64,000 bases of DNA from Betaproteobacteria bacterium (lineage in GTDB: Bacteria; Pseudomonadota; Gammaproteobacteria; Burkholderiales; Casimicrobiaceae), in contig JAAFIS010000010.1 in the NCBI GenBank assembly GCA_013298695.1, positions 1-64,000 of the forward strand. The letters are read 5' to 3'. This document shows positions 27,375-34,573 of the stretch, piece after piece; positions within the stretch are counted from its first letter, which is position 1, and every line of letters begins with the position of its first letter. Below the pieces are notes generated by a model. It had not been told where the DNA came from. It ran no database searches and saw only the letters and a list, made by a program, of their open reading frames with translations. The position numbers and the translations under genes are program-made.

Positions 27375-28625
27375 ATGATGAACGCAACGTTTTTACGTGC
27401 AGGTTTAGTTGTGTGGTTAATCGCCGCGCCACTAGTCGCGCAAGCCAAATGTGGTTTGATTTCGGGAAAAGGCGAGATCAACGTTATCAGTAATGCGTTT
27501 TCTGCGCTTAATGACTTGGCAAAAGAAATGGAAAGCTGCAGTCGTCCCGGATTGAAAGTCACGGTGAAAATCACACCGGAAGCGCGCGTCGAGACCGAGC
27601 GAGCGTTCGCTACGGCAAGCGCGTCTCCGTTCGCTGCCGCTGTCGTATCGATGGGCACATTTTCGGGCTTGTATAGCCGCGGTCAGCTGCAAAACATGAC
27701 CGATTTAGCGAAAAAATATCGGTCACGCTACAACATTGAGGAATCAATGCTCGTGCGCGTCGATGGTGAAGTGATGGCAATTGCGTTCATGAAAAACACC
27801 CAAAATCTGTTCTACCGAAAGGACATTTTTGATAAGCACAATCTTAAGGTGCCTGTAACCTACGCAGAAATGCTTGCCACCGCTGCCACGATTAAATCCA
27901 AAGAATCAAGCATCGATTTCCCGATTGCACAGACGTTCGCTAAGGGATTCGATAGTGCGACCGAATTCGTAAATCTGCTTGCTTCGCACGGTGGTCGGAT
28001 GTTTAAAGCGGGTAGTGCGCGGCCCGAATTCAATAGCGACGCTGGAATTCAGGCAATTGAAACCATGCGTGCACTGTTGCCCTTCATGACGCCTAATGCA
28101 CTGGCTTCGAACTCCGATGATGTGATGAATCAGTTCCAGCAAGGCAAAGCGGCGATGGGTGTGCTCTGGGCCTCACGCGCGGAACGCATGGATGATCCGA
28201 GAGCGTCGAAGGTTGTCGGGAAAATGGAGTTCGCAGCGGCACCCAAAGCCAACGCAAGCGGGCGGGTTGCGGCACACCTGTGGTGGGATGGGGTGGTGAT
28301 GCCCAAAAATAGCGGGCAAGATCGTGACGTCGTGTTTCAAGTGTTGATGGAAGCGCTTGACGAGGAAACAACCCGAGCTGCCAACGACCGTGCAATCTGG
28401 GTCCGCTCTATCTACCAGCCAACCCGATTTGGCGCGGGCGTTACAGCCACAGCTCAAGCGGGCGCGCCGATATGGCCGACCGAGCCGTTTTTTGGATTAG
28501 CGCACGGCGAAATTGGAAAGGTACTGCCTGAGGCACTTGCAGGAAAGCTCACACCGAAAACCGCGCTTGACACTGCCGCCGCAGCCTATGAAAAATCCGC
28601 CGCCGACCACGGTTTCATTCGCTGA
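27375..28625 (+). CDS. Extracellular solute-binding protein (CUT1 ABC importer)
   Basis: 416-residue periplasmic binding protein with a Sec signal peptide (hydrophobic LVVWLIAAPLVAQA, cleavage near AQA-KC) and no lipobox. The mature part has the family-1 pattern: INVISNAFSALNDLAKEME, then VDGEVMAIAFMKNTQNLFYRK and QFQQGKAAMGVLWAS. Two Cys early in the mature chain (KCGL and ESCSR) could form a disulfide. The ATG at 27375 is used; a second ATG follows directly. It presumably hands the ligand, after its passage through the receptor, to the two permeases encoded next. Confidence 0.9.
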   Translation: MMNATFLRAGLVVWLIAAPLVAQAKCGLISGKGEINVISNAFSALNDLAKEMESCSRPGLKVTVKITPEARVETERAFATASASPFAAAVVSMGTFSGLYSRGQLQNMTDLAKKYRSRYNIEESMLVRVDGEVMAIAFMKNTQNLFYRKDIFDKHNLKVPVTYAEMLATAATIKSKESSIDFPIAQTFAKGFDSATEFVNLLASHGGRMFKAGSARPEFNSDAGIQAIETMRALLPFMTPNALASNSDDVMNQFQQGKAAMGVLWASRAERMDDPRASKVVGKMEFAAAPKANASGRVAAHLWWDGVVMPKNSGQDRDVVFQVLMEALDEETTRAANDRAIWVRSIYQPTRFGAGVTATAQAGAPIWPTEPFFGLAHGEIGKVLPEALAGKLTPKTALDTAAAAYEKSAADHGFIR

Positions 28626-28642
28626 GTCAACCCACCTGCACC

Positions 28643-29629
28643 TTGAAAACAGCCACTTTCATTCGTTTTTCTAGCGCATCGGTGCTACTCATGCTGCTGC
28701 TGATGGCGGTACCACTGGCAATGACTTTCTACTTTTCGCTGCAACAGTGCGCGCTCGACTTGGAGCTGGTTACAGTAACGCAAACCGGACCGTTTGGGAG
28801 TCAAGCGGTGGTGACCCAGCGCGCGCGACAAGATGCAAATGGGAAACCGATTGAACGATGCGAATTCATCGGGTTCAGACATTACGAGCGAATTCTTGGG
28901 CTCGATAATGACACTACCACCAGCGCAGCAAAAAACGAGGCACCCAACGAATTCTTTGCAGCGCTTAAATTTACGTTAACCTACATCATCAGCACCGCCC
29001 CGTTGGTACTCGCGATTGGTCTGCTTCTCGCGTTGGGAGTGCAGCGATTGTCGACGCGCTGGCGCGCGGTATTTATCACCTCAGCCCTTTTGCCGTTCAT
29101 CGTCACGCCCGTGGTCGCGGCGTTATCGATCAAATGGTTGTTTCGAGATAATGGATTGATCCCGTTTCTCCTTTCAAAAATCGGCGTGCAAGTCTTCTGG
29201 ATGGCTGAAGCATGGTCGGCCCAGCTTTTGATCGTTCTATATGGTGTATGGCATTCAGTGCCGTTCGCGTTCATTGTGCTCTTCGCAGGATTGCAGTCAG
29301 TACCACAGGATTCGCTCGAAGCGGCAACCATTGATGGCGCTAGCAAGTGGCAAAGGTTCATCTACGTCACATTGCCACACCTAGCGCCGCTCGTTGTGTT
29401 CGTGCTGCTCATTCACGTGATGGATGCGTATCGCGTCTTTGAGCCAATCGTCGTTCTCACACAAGGCGCGTTTACGACGAGCGTGCAATATCTGACGTAT
29501 TTTGTGCTGTTGCAAGAAAACAATCCGTTTAAGGCGAGTGCGGCTTCGGTACTAACGATGGCCGGTATTGCCGTACTGCTAGTGCCGCTTCTCATCAAAA
29601 CCTACCGTGAACAACGCGGGATCGCATAG
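28643..29629 (+). CDS. ABC sugar permease, MalF/UgpA type
   Basis: Inner-membrane subunit of 328 residues with about six helices and the EAA loop (EAATIDGASKWQRF) that docks on the ATPase. The start is TTG at 28643 (MKTATFIRF). Between helices 1 and 2 there is an approximately 85-residue periplasmic insert with two Cys (QQCALD and ERCEF), longer than in minimal CUT1 permeases and reminiscent of a small MalF-type periplasmic loop that may touch the binding protein. Confidence 0.9.
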   Translation: MKTATFIRFSSASVLLMLLLMAVPLAMTFYFSLQQCALDLELVTVTQTGPFGSQAVVTQRARQDANGKPIERCEFIGFRHYERILGLDNDTTTSAAKNEAPNEFFAALKFTLTYIISTAPLVLAIGLLLALGVQRLSTRWRAVFITSALLPFIVTPVVAALSIKWLFRDNGLIPFLLSKIGVQVFWMAEAWSAQLLIVLYGVWHSVPFAFIVLFAGLQSVPQDSLEAATIDGASKWQRFIYVTLPHLAPLVVFVLLIHVMDAYRVFEPIVVLTQGAFTTSVQYLTYFVLLQENNPFKASAASVLTMAGIAVLLVPLLIKTYREQRGIA

Positions 29630-29654
29630 GTCACGAAAGGATCAAAGAGCCGCA

Positions 29655-30482
29655 ATGAATTTTTCGAAGCGAAATCAAGTTTGGATTGTGGTGGCGCTCG
29701 CGATCTGGCTGGTGATCGCTTCGTTACCTGTTGTGTGGACAGCGATCATTTCGTTACGGAGCTACGTTGATGCGTTCGCGAACCCAGTCAAGTGGACTGC
29801 ACCGGTAACGTTTGAGAATTACCGCGCCCTTTGGGTGGATCGCGAGTTTTACAAAAATTTCGTCAACACGGCGATTGTGACACTAGGCACGGTAAGTATT
29901 TCGCTCACTGTAGGTTGCTTAGCGGCGTACGCTCTGGCGCGATATCGCGGAGCCTTGGGGTTCTGGTTGTTGCTGCTTGCACTCGTTTTTCGCGCGCTCC
30001 CACATTCAACGTTATTGCCATCGTTTTTCACGATGTTCGATGCACTTGGCATCCGCAATACGTACATCGCGTTGATCTTTGTTTTGGTGGCCATCAACCA
30101 GCCGTTCACCATCTGGATGTTGCGCTCTTTTTTTATGAACATTCCAGCGGAGCTTGACGAGGCGGCGATGGTAGATGGCTGCACCCGGTTTCAAGCCTTT
30201 CGCCGAGTAGTTATTCCTGTCATGTGGCCAGGAATCGTAACGACTGGTTTGTTTAGTTTCTTGCTTGCGTACAACGATTTTTTGCTGAGCTCAGCGCTTA
30301 CCAATGCCGAGAAAATGACGATGCCAGCCGCAATCGCCAATTCGATTTCCGCAGAAAGCGAGGCACTTTTGATGCAAGGTGTTGCCGGCGCGGTGAGCAT
30401 TACGCTGCCGCTGATTATTTTGGTCGTGCTTTTTCAGCGCCAAATCGTTTCTGGGTTAACTCAAGGCGCCGTGAAGGGCTGA
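29655..30482 (+). CDS. ABC sugar permease, MalG/UgpE type
   Basis: Second permease subunit, 275 residues, six predicted helices, EAA loop DEAAMVDGCTRFQAFRRVV. The ATG at 29655 is chosen because it follows AAGAGCC and directly precedes the first basic and hydrophobic segment; an upstream in-frame ATG at 29607 lies inside the preceding gene. The bicupin gene begins 7 bp after the stop. Confidence 0.9.
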   Translation: MNFSKRNQVWIVVALAIWLVIASLPVVWTAIISLRSYVDAFANPVKWTAPVTFENYRALWVDREFYKNFVNTAIVTLGTVSISLTVGCLAAYALARYRGALGFWLLLLALVFRALPHSTLLPSFFTMFDALGIRNTYIALIFVLVAINQPFTIWMLRSFFMNIPAELDEAAMVDGCTRFQAFRRVVIPVMWPGIVTTGLFSFLLAYNDFLLSSALTNAEKMTMPAAIANSISAESEALLMQGVAGAVSITLPLIILVVLFQRQIVSGLTQGAVKG

Positions 30483-30489
30483 ACTAGAC

Positions 30490-31638
30490 ATGTTGATGCA
30501 AGATGTGGTGCTCGCACCCGAAGCGCTCGCGGTACGCCATTTACGTGCGTCGGATTACGTTCCAGATACCGAGGCATTTGTTGATTGCCGATTGCCAGGG
30601 TCGATGCCCAAGGAAAACTATTCGATGATCGGGCCTGGTGTGACCCAGAGCGCGAAGCAATTTATCAACTTGCAGGAGCCGCATGGATTTAACGTTGGTG
30701 CGGCTGGCGTTCACCCTGGCATCACCAATAACCTGCATTTGCATTTCACTAGTGAAACTTTTGTCGCAGCGAGTGGTGCCTACACTCTTCGCTGGGGCGT
30801 TCGCGGCGACGAGGGTTCTCTGCACTTAGACACTGGCGACATCGTTGTCATGCCGACATGGATGTTTCGCGGATTCTCGAGCGCGAGCGATGAGTACGGT
30901 TTTTTGATGACGGTGCTTGGCGGCGACGACACCGGCGGGATCATTTGGAGCCCTGATGTGCTGCAACGTGCGCGCGGTACCGGTCTCTGGCTCACCCGCG
31001 AGAATCTACTCGTCGATACGAGCTCCGGCGCTAGCCCTCCGCCGGAAGAGGAATGTATGCCGCTCCTGGGCGATTTGGATGTCAAGCAGTTGCGGCATTG
31101 GCAACCGGAGGAGATGGCCGAACGCGTGCTTCGCAAGCAGGATCGCGACTTTCGCTCTGCAACGTTAGACACATCGGCTGGTGCCCGTTGGCAACTCGCA
31201 CCAGCGGTTGGATATGGAGTGACTCAGCGACGAGATCATTGGCCACGCGTCGGCGAGCCGCAGGGTTTTTCGATCGAATGGGCGAAACTTGAACCGGGAG
31301 ACAGCAGCGCGGTGTTTCGGACGACCGAAAAAATGGTTTTGATTAGCGTGTTTGGACGACTACGGGTGCGACTCAATCGCGCACCCAATACCCTCGAGTG
31401 CGTGCTTGGCCCGCGCGACATCCTTTCCATCCCGTCCGGGGTGTGGCGCCAGTTCATAAACGAAGATAGTGAATTGGTCGCGGCGGAGACGTTAATCGTA
31501 TTGCCAGGCGATGCTAGGAAGAAAATCGATTGGGAGTCCGGAATTCGCGATGCGGCAGCCGTCAACGGCGTCACGCTGGATGCAGATGGACGCATGGCGC
31601 CGAGTCGGCTGCTGCCACCAGGCATGCGACTCGCGTAA
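30490..31638 (+). CDS. Bicupin (double cupin) protein
   Basis: 382 residues with two cupin barrels, about 60-160 and 245-345. The first keeps an HLHFTSETFV motif, with His-x-His and Glu placed as metal ligands, followed by GDIVVMPTWMFRGF. The second (PGDSSAVFRTTEKMVLISVFG, DILSIPSGVWRQF) lacks the His pair and is probably structural. The build recalls bicupin dioxygenases and sugar isomerases; which, if either, is not clear. It is translated directly after the permease genes, so it most likely acts on the imported compound. Confidence 0.8.
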   Translation: MLMQDVVLAPEALAVRHLRASDYVPDTEAFVDCRLPGSMPKENYSMIGPGVTQSAKQFINLQEPHGFNVGAAGVHPGITNNLHLHFTSETFVAASGAYTLRWGVRGDEGSLHLDTGDIVVMPTWMFRGFSSASDEYGFLMTVLGGDDTGGIIWSPDVLQRARGTGLWLTRENLLVDTSSGASPPPEEECMPLLGDLDVKQLRHWQPEEMAERVLRKQDRDFRSATLDTSAGARWQLAPAVGYGVTQRRDHWPRVGEPQGFSIEWAKLEPGDSSAVFRTTEKMVLISVFGRLRVRLNRAPNTLECVLGPRDILSIPSGVWRQFINEDSELVAAETLIVLPGDARKKIDWESGIRDAAAVNGVTLDADGRMAPSRLLPPGMRLA

Positions 31639-31720
31639 TTGTGAGAATGCAGCTCCCAGGGAAAACAGTGCCGCGCGCGTTAACCGTTCGATTAGCCGTT
31701 TGTTTGTGCGTGCGTGAATC

Positions 31721-32461
31721 GTGAGGACTGTAAAAATCATCTCACTGCCCGGAACGCTGCTCGACGGGAGTAGCCTACAACCAATGTTGGAGATGCTCAC
31801 TGAAATTCTTGCTCGCTATGGGATTGAGGTTCGTACGCGTACCGTAATTCTTGGCGACAGCGCAACGCTTGAAGGCGAGTGTCGACGACTCGAGGCGTTC
31901 GCTGACGAGCCGACATGGTGGCTTGGACACTCTCTTGGCGGTATCGTCTCACTCGCGCTCGCGCGTCTTGCGCCGCGAGTCGTGCGTGGCATAGTAACGC
32001 TTGCATCCACCGCGCGCGCTGACGCTTGTCAGAGTGCTGAGCGTCGTCGGTTAGAGCTCGCACAGGCAGAGGAAGACGGGCATCCGATGTCAATATCGCT
32101 CGCTCTTAAAAGTACCTTTGATGTTGAGCGGGGCACACCTCTAGGCCGCACATTGATGCGTCAAGCGGCGCATGTAGGGCTCGCGCGCTTTCGGATGCAA
32201 ACGCGTTACGCGCTCGAGCGAGCTGATCAACGCGTGCAAACTTTCTTGACGCTACCTCTGCTCGCAATTTCTGGGGCGCTCGACGCGGTTTGCCCGCCAG
32301 ACCGTAGTGATGAAGTCGCGCAGGTTTCTACACAAGGCGCGCACATCTGCATTGAGGGAGCTGGTCATTTATTACCGATAACGCACGCCGAAGTCGTCGC
32401 GCAACACATCGCTACTTTCATCAATCACCATCATGGACTCCATCATGCGCACATCGACTGA
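31721..32461 (+). CDS. Alpha/beta hydrolase
   Basis: 246 residues of the alpha/beta hydrolase fold with the full triad: nucleophile Ser in GHSLGG near residue 70, Asp in SGALDAVCPP and His in GAGHLLP. The N-terminus ISLPGTLLDGSSL is of the MenH/BioH-like kind. The start is GTG at 31721; 82 bp separate it from the bicupin. It would cleave an ester, thioester or C-C bond. Its end overlaps the MetE-type gene by about 17 bp, so the two are coupled. Confidence 0.85.
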   Translation: MRTVKIISLPGTLLDGSSLQPMLEMLTEILARYGIEVRTRTVILGDSATLEGECRRLEAFADEPTWWLGHSLGGIVSLALARLAPRVVRGIVTLASTARADACQSAERRRLELAQAEEDGHPMSISLALKSTFDVERGTPLGRTLMRQAAHVGLARFRMQTRYALERADQRVQTFLTLPLLAISGALDAVCPPDRSDEVAQVSTQGAHICIEGAGHLLPITHAEVVAQHIATFINHHHGLHHAHID

Positions 32462-33602
32462 TCGAATTCTCACGACCCATGTCGGCTCATTGCCGCGAAA
32501 CCAAGCCGTTGTTGACTTCATCTTTGCAAGAGAACGAGGTGAAACGATAGACGAATCTGGTTGCCGCGCGGCGCTATCAGAAGCAGTCCAAGACGTCGTA
32601 GAGCGGCAAGTGCGTGCAGGCATCGATATCGTTTCCGACGGCGAAATGAGCAAAATTAGCTACGCCACGTACATCAAGGATCGTTTCACTGGCTTCGATG
32701 GCGACAGCCCGCGGCGGACGCCCGGCGACCTGCTTGAATTTCCAAGTTTTATGAAAAAACTCTCGGGTGGCGGAGGAACCCCAAATTATCGACGCCCGTG
32801 TTGCATCGGACCGATAGCTGTGAAATCTATGCAACCACTGTCTGACGACATTAGTTTCGTCAAGACCGCAGCTAGCAAATCGGGCGCGACCGAAATTTTC
32901 ATGAATGCTGCGTCGCCTGGCGTGATCGCGCTGTTTCAGCCCAATCAACATTACGCTGACGATGACCAGTATCTGGAAGCCCTAGCGCATGCGATGGCGC
33001 ATGAGTACAAAGCCATCGTTGATGCCGGACTTATTTTGCAGCTTGATTCGCCAGACCTTGGTTTGGGCAGGCACATGATGTATCGTGATCTTGACGAATC
33101 AGCGTATTTGTCGCGCATTGAGCGTCACGTTGAGGCACTGAATTTAGCGTTGGCAACTATCCCAGCAGACCGCGTGCGCATGCACGTGTGCTGGGGCAAC
33201 TATGAAGGACCGCACCACAAGGACATCGGTTTGGAGACTATTTTCTCAATAGTGATGAAGGCCAAACCACAAGCGCTACTTTTTGAGAGCAGTAATCCCA
33301 GGCACGCGCACGAGTGGGAGGTCGTACGCGATATGAAGTCCGCGATTCCAGATGACAAAATTCTGATCCCGGGAGTACTTGATTCCACCACTAACTTTAT
33401 CGAACATCCTCGTCTCGTTGCTCAACGTTTGAGCAAGTTCATAGAGATTGTGGGTCGTGAGCGCGTGATTGCCGGCACTGACTGCGGTTTCGGTACGTTC
33501 GCGGGATTCGGGGTGGTGGACCCTGAAATCGTGTATGCAAAGTTCGCCGCAATGGCGGAGGGAGCAGAGATAGTTACAAAGCAGTATTTCAAAGACAGCT
33601 AG
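32445..33602 (+). CDS. MetE C-terminal-domain-like zinc methyl/alkyltransferase
   Basis: 385 residues related to the catalytic half of cobalamin-independent methionine synthase and to epoxyalkane:coenzyme M transferases. It starts with ILTTHVGSLPR and keeps the zinc ligands: His and Cys in MHVCWGNYEG, Glu in LLFESSN and Cys in AGTDCGFGTF. The N-terminal folate half of MetE is absent. Stand-alone members transfer or remove alkyl groups at sulfur; the place of this one in a sugar-type catabolic locus is unusual. The ATG at 32445 fits the usual N-terminus; an in-frame ATG at 32433 is the alternative. It is the last gene of the operon, and no clear terminator follows. Confidence 0.85.
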   Translation: MRTSTDRILTTHVGSLPRNQAVVDFIFARERGETIDESGCRAALSEAVQDVVERQVRAGIDIVSDGEMSKISYATYIKDRFTGFDGDSPRRTPGDLLEFPSFMKKLSGGGGTPNYRRPCCIGPIAVKSMQPLSDDISFVKTAASKSGATEIFMNAASPGVIALFQPNQHYADDDQYLEALAHAMAHEYKAIVDAGLILQLDSPDLGLGRHMMYRDLDESAYLSRIERHVEALNLALATIPADRVRMHVCWGNYEGPHHKDIGLETIFSIVMKAKPQALLFESSNPRHAHEWEVVRDMKSAIPDDKILIPGVLDSTTNFIEHPRLVAQRLSKFIEIVGRERVIAGTDCGFGTFAGFGVVDPEIVYAKFAAMAEGAEIVTKQYFKDS

Positions 33603-34573
33603 GCAAATTTGTCGGCACAGGCTACGACCAGCTAAGAGATACAGAGAGGCGCGAATCGCGTAGAAATCAAGAAGCGTGTTCAGGGCGATCGCGCGCGTCC
33701 TCGGTTGATATTGCAAGCACTCATGCCAAGACCGATTCAATTTCGGCTCGTCGCGACGCCCTGATCGGAACTAGGAGAGTACGAGCTGTGGTTCATCGAC
33801 AAGAGTGCCTCAAGCGGGTTAAGCGACAACCCTTCGCTCGCCTCGCTGCTCGGATTTGCTAGCGCTACACGGTCGACCTGGGATCCGCAAATGCCTAAAC
33901 GCATCGCGCTGGGGCTGCTATTGATTTTTCGCGACACAAATCGACCGTGAGCGCTCTCTGAAAACAAGCAGGCAAACGACTTCAATTTTCACCATCGCAA
34001 CGAACGCAACAAAGCAAAAGTATCCCGCGACTCGATTAAATGCGCTTTCTTGCAGCACGAGCGCCATCCCAGCGACGTCTTCGCACACCACAAAGGCTAT
34101 GTCACCGCGCAACATCTGCAAGCCATCGCAACGCTAGGCCCGTGTGAGCTACATCGAAAAACGTTTGCGCCCATTGCGCAGTATTTTTTGTTGTAAGTGC
34201 GTGGGTTGAAGTTGACGTGAGTAGTCGCGTTCGGCTAAACGCGCGCTTTCGGACGGCTTAGCAACGTTTTAGTAACTCATGGAGTCCACCCCACCGTGGT
34301 GCACTGTCAGCAGAGCAATCACTGCAAAACTTTTGCGCACTTATGGATTTTCGTGAGGGCGGTAAGAACAGCCGTCGACGCGTCGCAGCGATGACCGTTC
34401 GAAGGATTGCGAGCCAGTATCTCGAGTTATTTCGCTATGAGGAACCGCGGGAGCCTACGAAATTCGCTCCGAGTGAGGGTATTCATGCGGCGACATCAAG
34501 AGAGCTGCGGAGTACTCTTAGGCCACAACTTATCAAGCTGCAGTTTCGAGCTTACTAAAACGGGGGTTCGATC
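33603..34573. other. Gene-poor scar region at the right edge of the island
   Basis: About 970 bp between the MetE-type gene and the large surface-protein gene. It holds the rnhB fragment (34080-34196) and, at 33765-33950, a stop-to-stop frame of 61 codons with protein-like composition (YELWFIDKS, then PKRIALGLLLIFRD) but no start, which looks like gene debris of unknown origin. Upstream of 34080 the rnhB similarity fades rather than ending sharply (ERHPSDVF against ARYPGYGF). The rest, including a 71-codon frame at 34343-34558, shows nothing recognisable. Confidence 0.6.
34080..34196 (+). pseudogene. rnhB 3'-end fragment (right direct repeat)
   Basis: Encodes the last 38 codons of RNase HII plus a TAA stop in frame, matching the intact gene in 109 of 117 bases. 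Of the changes, three alter the protein (Gln to His, Gly to Val in KGYG, Ser to Phe) and the stop has switched from TAG to TAA. There is no start or catalytic N-terminus, so it is not functional. Change at the conserved Gly suggests relaxed selection. It marks the right border of the 17638-34196 block. Confidence 0.93.

Larger units (their letters stand above)
17638..34196. other. Candidate genomic island: uptake/catabolic block bracketed by rnhB 3' repeats
   Basis: Thirteen genes (18097-33602) plus a right-hand scar lie between intact rnhB and a copy of its 3' end. The content (TonB receptor, two double NTF2-like proteins, HisD/HpsN-type dehydrogenase, SDR, LacI, ABC importer, bicupin, hydrolase, MetE-type protein) is unrelated to the envelope supercluster it interrupts. 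Gene-3'-end duplication is typical of site-specific island insertion, but no integrase or excisionase is present, so the block may be an immobile remnant or have come in by homologous recombination anchored in rnhB. Confidence 0.6.

Noticed and set aside
34343-34558. 71-codon frame before the large surface-protein gene
   Set aside because: Arg/Glu-rich without a ribosome site or domain; more likely part of the non-coding scar region.
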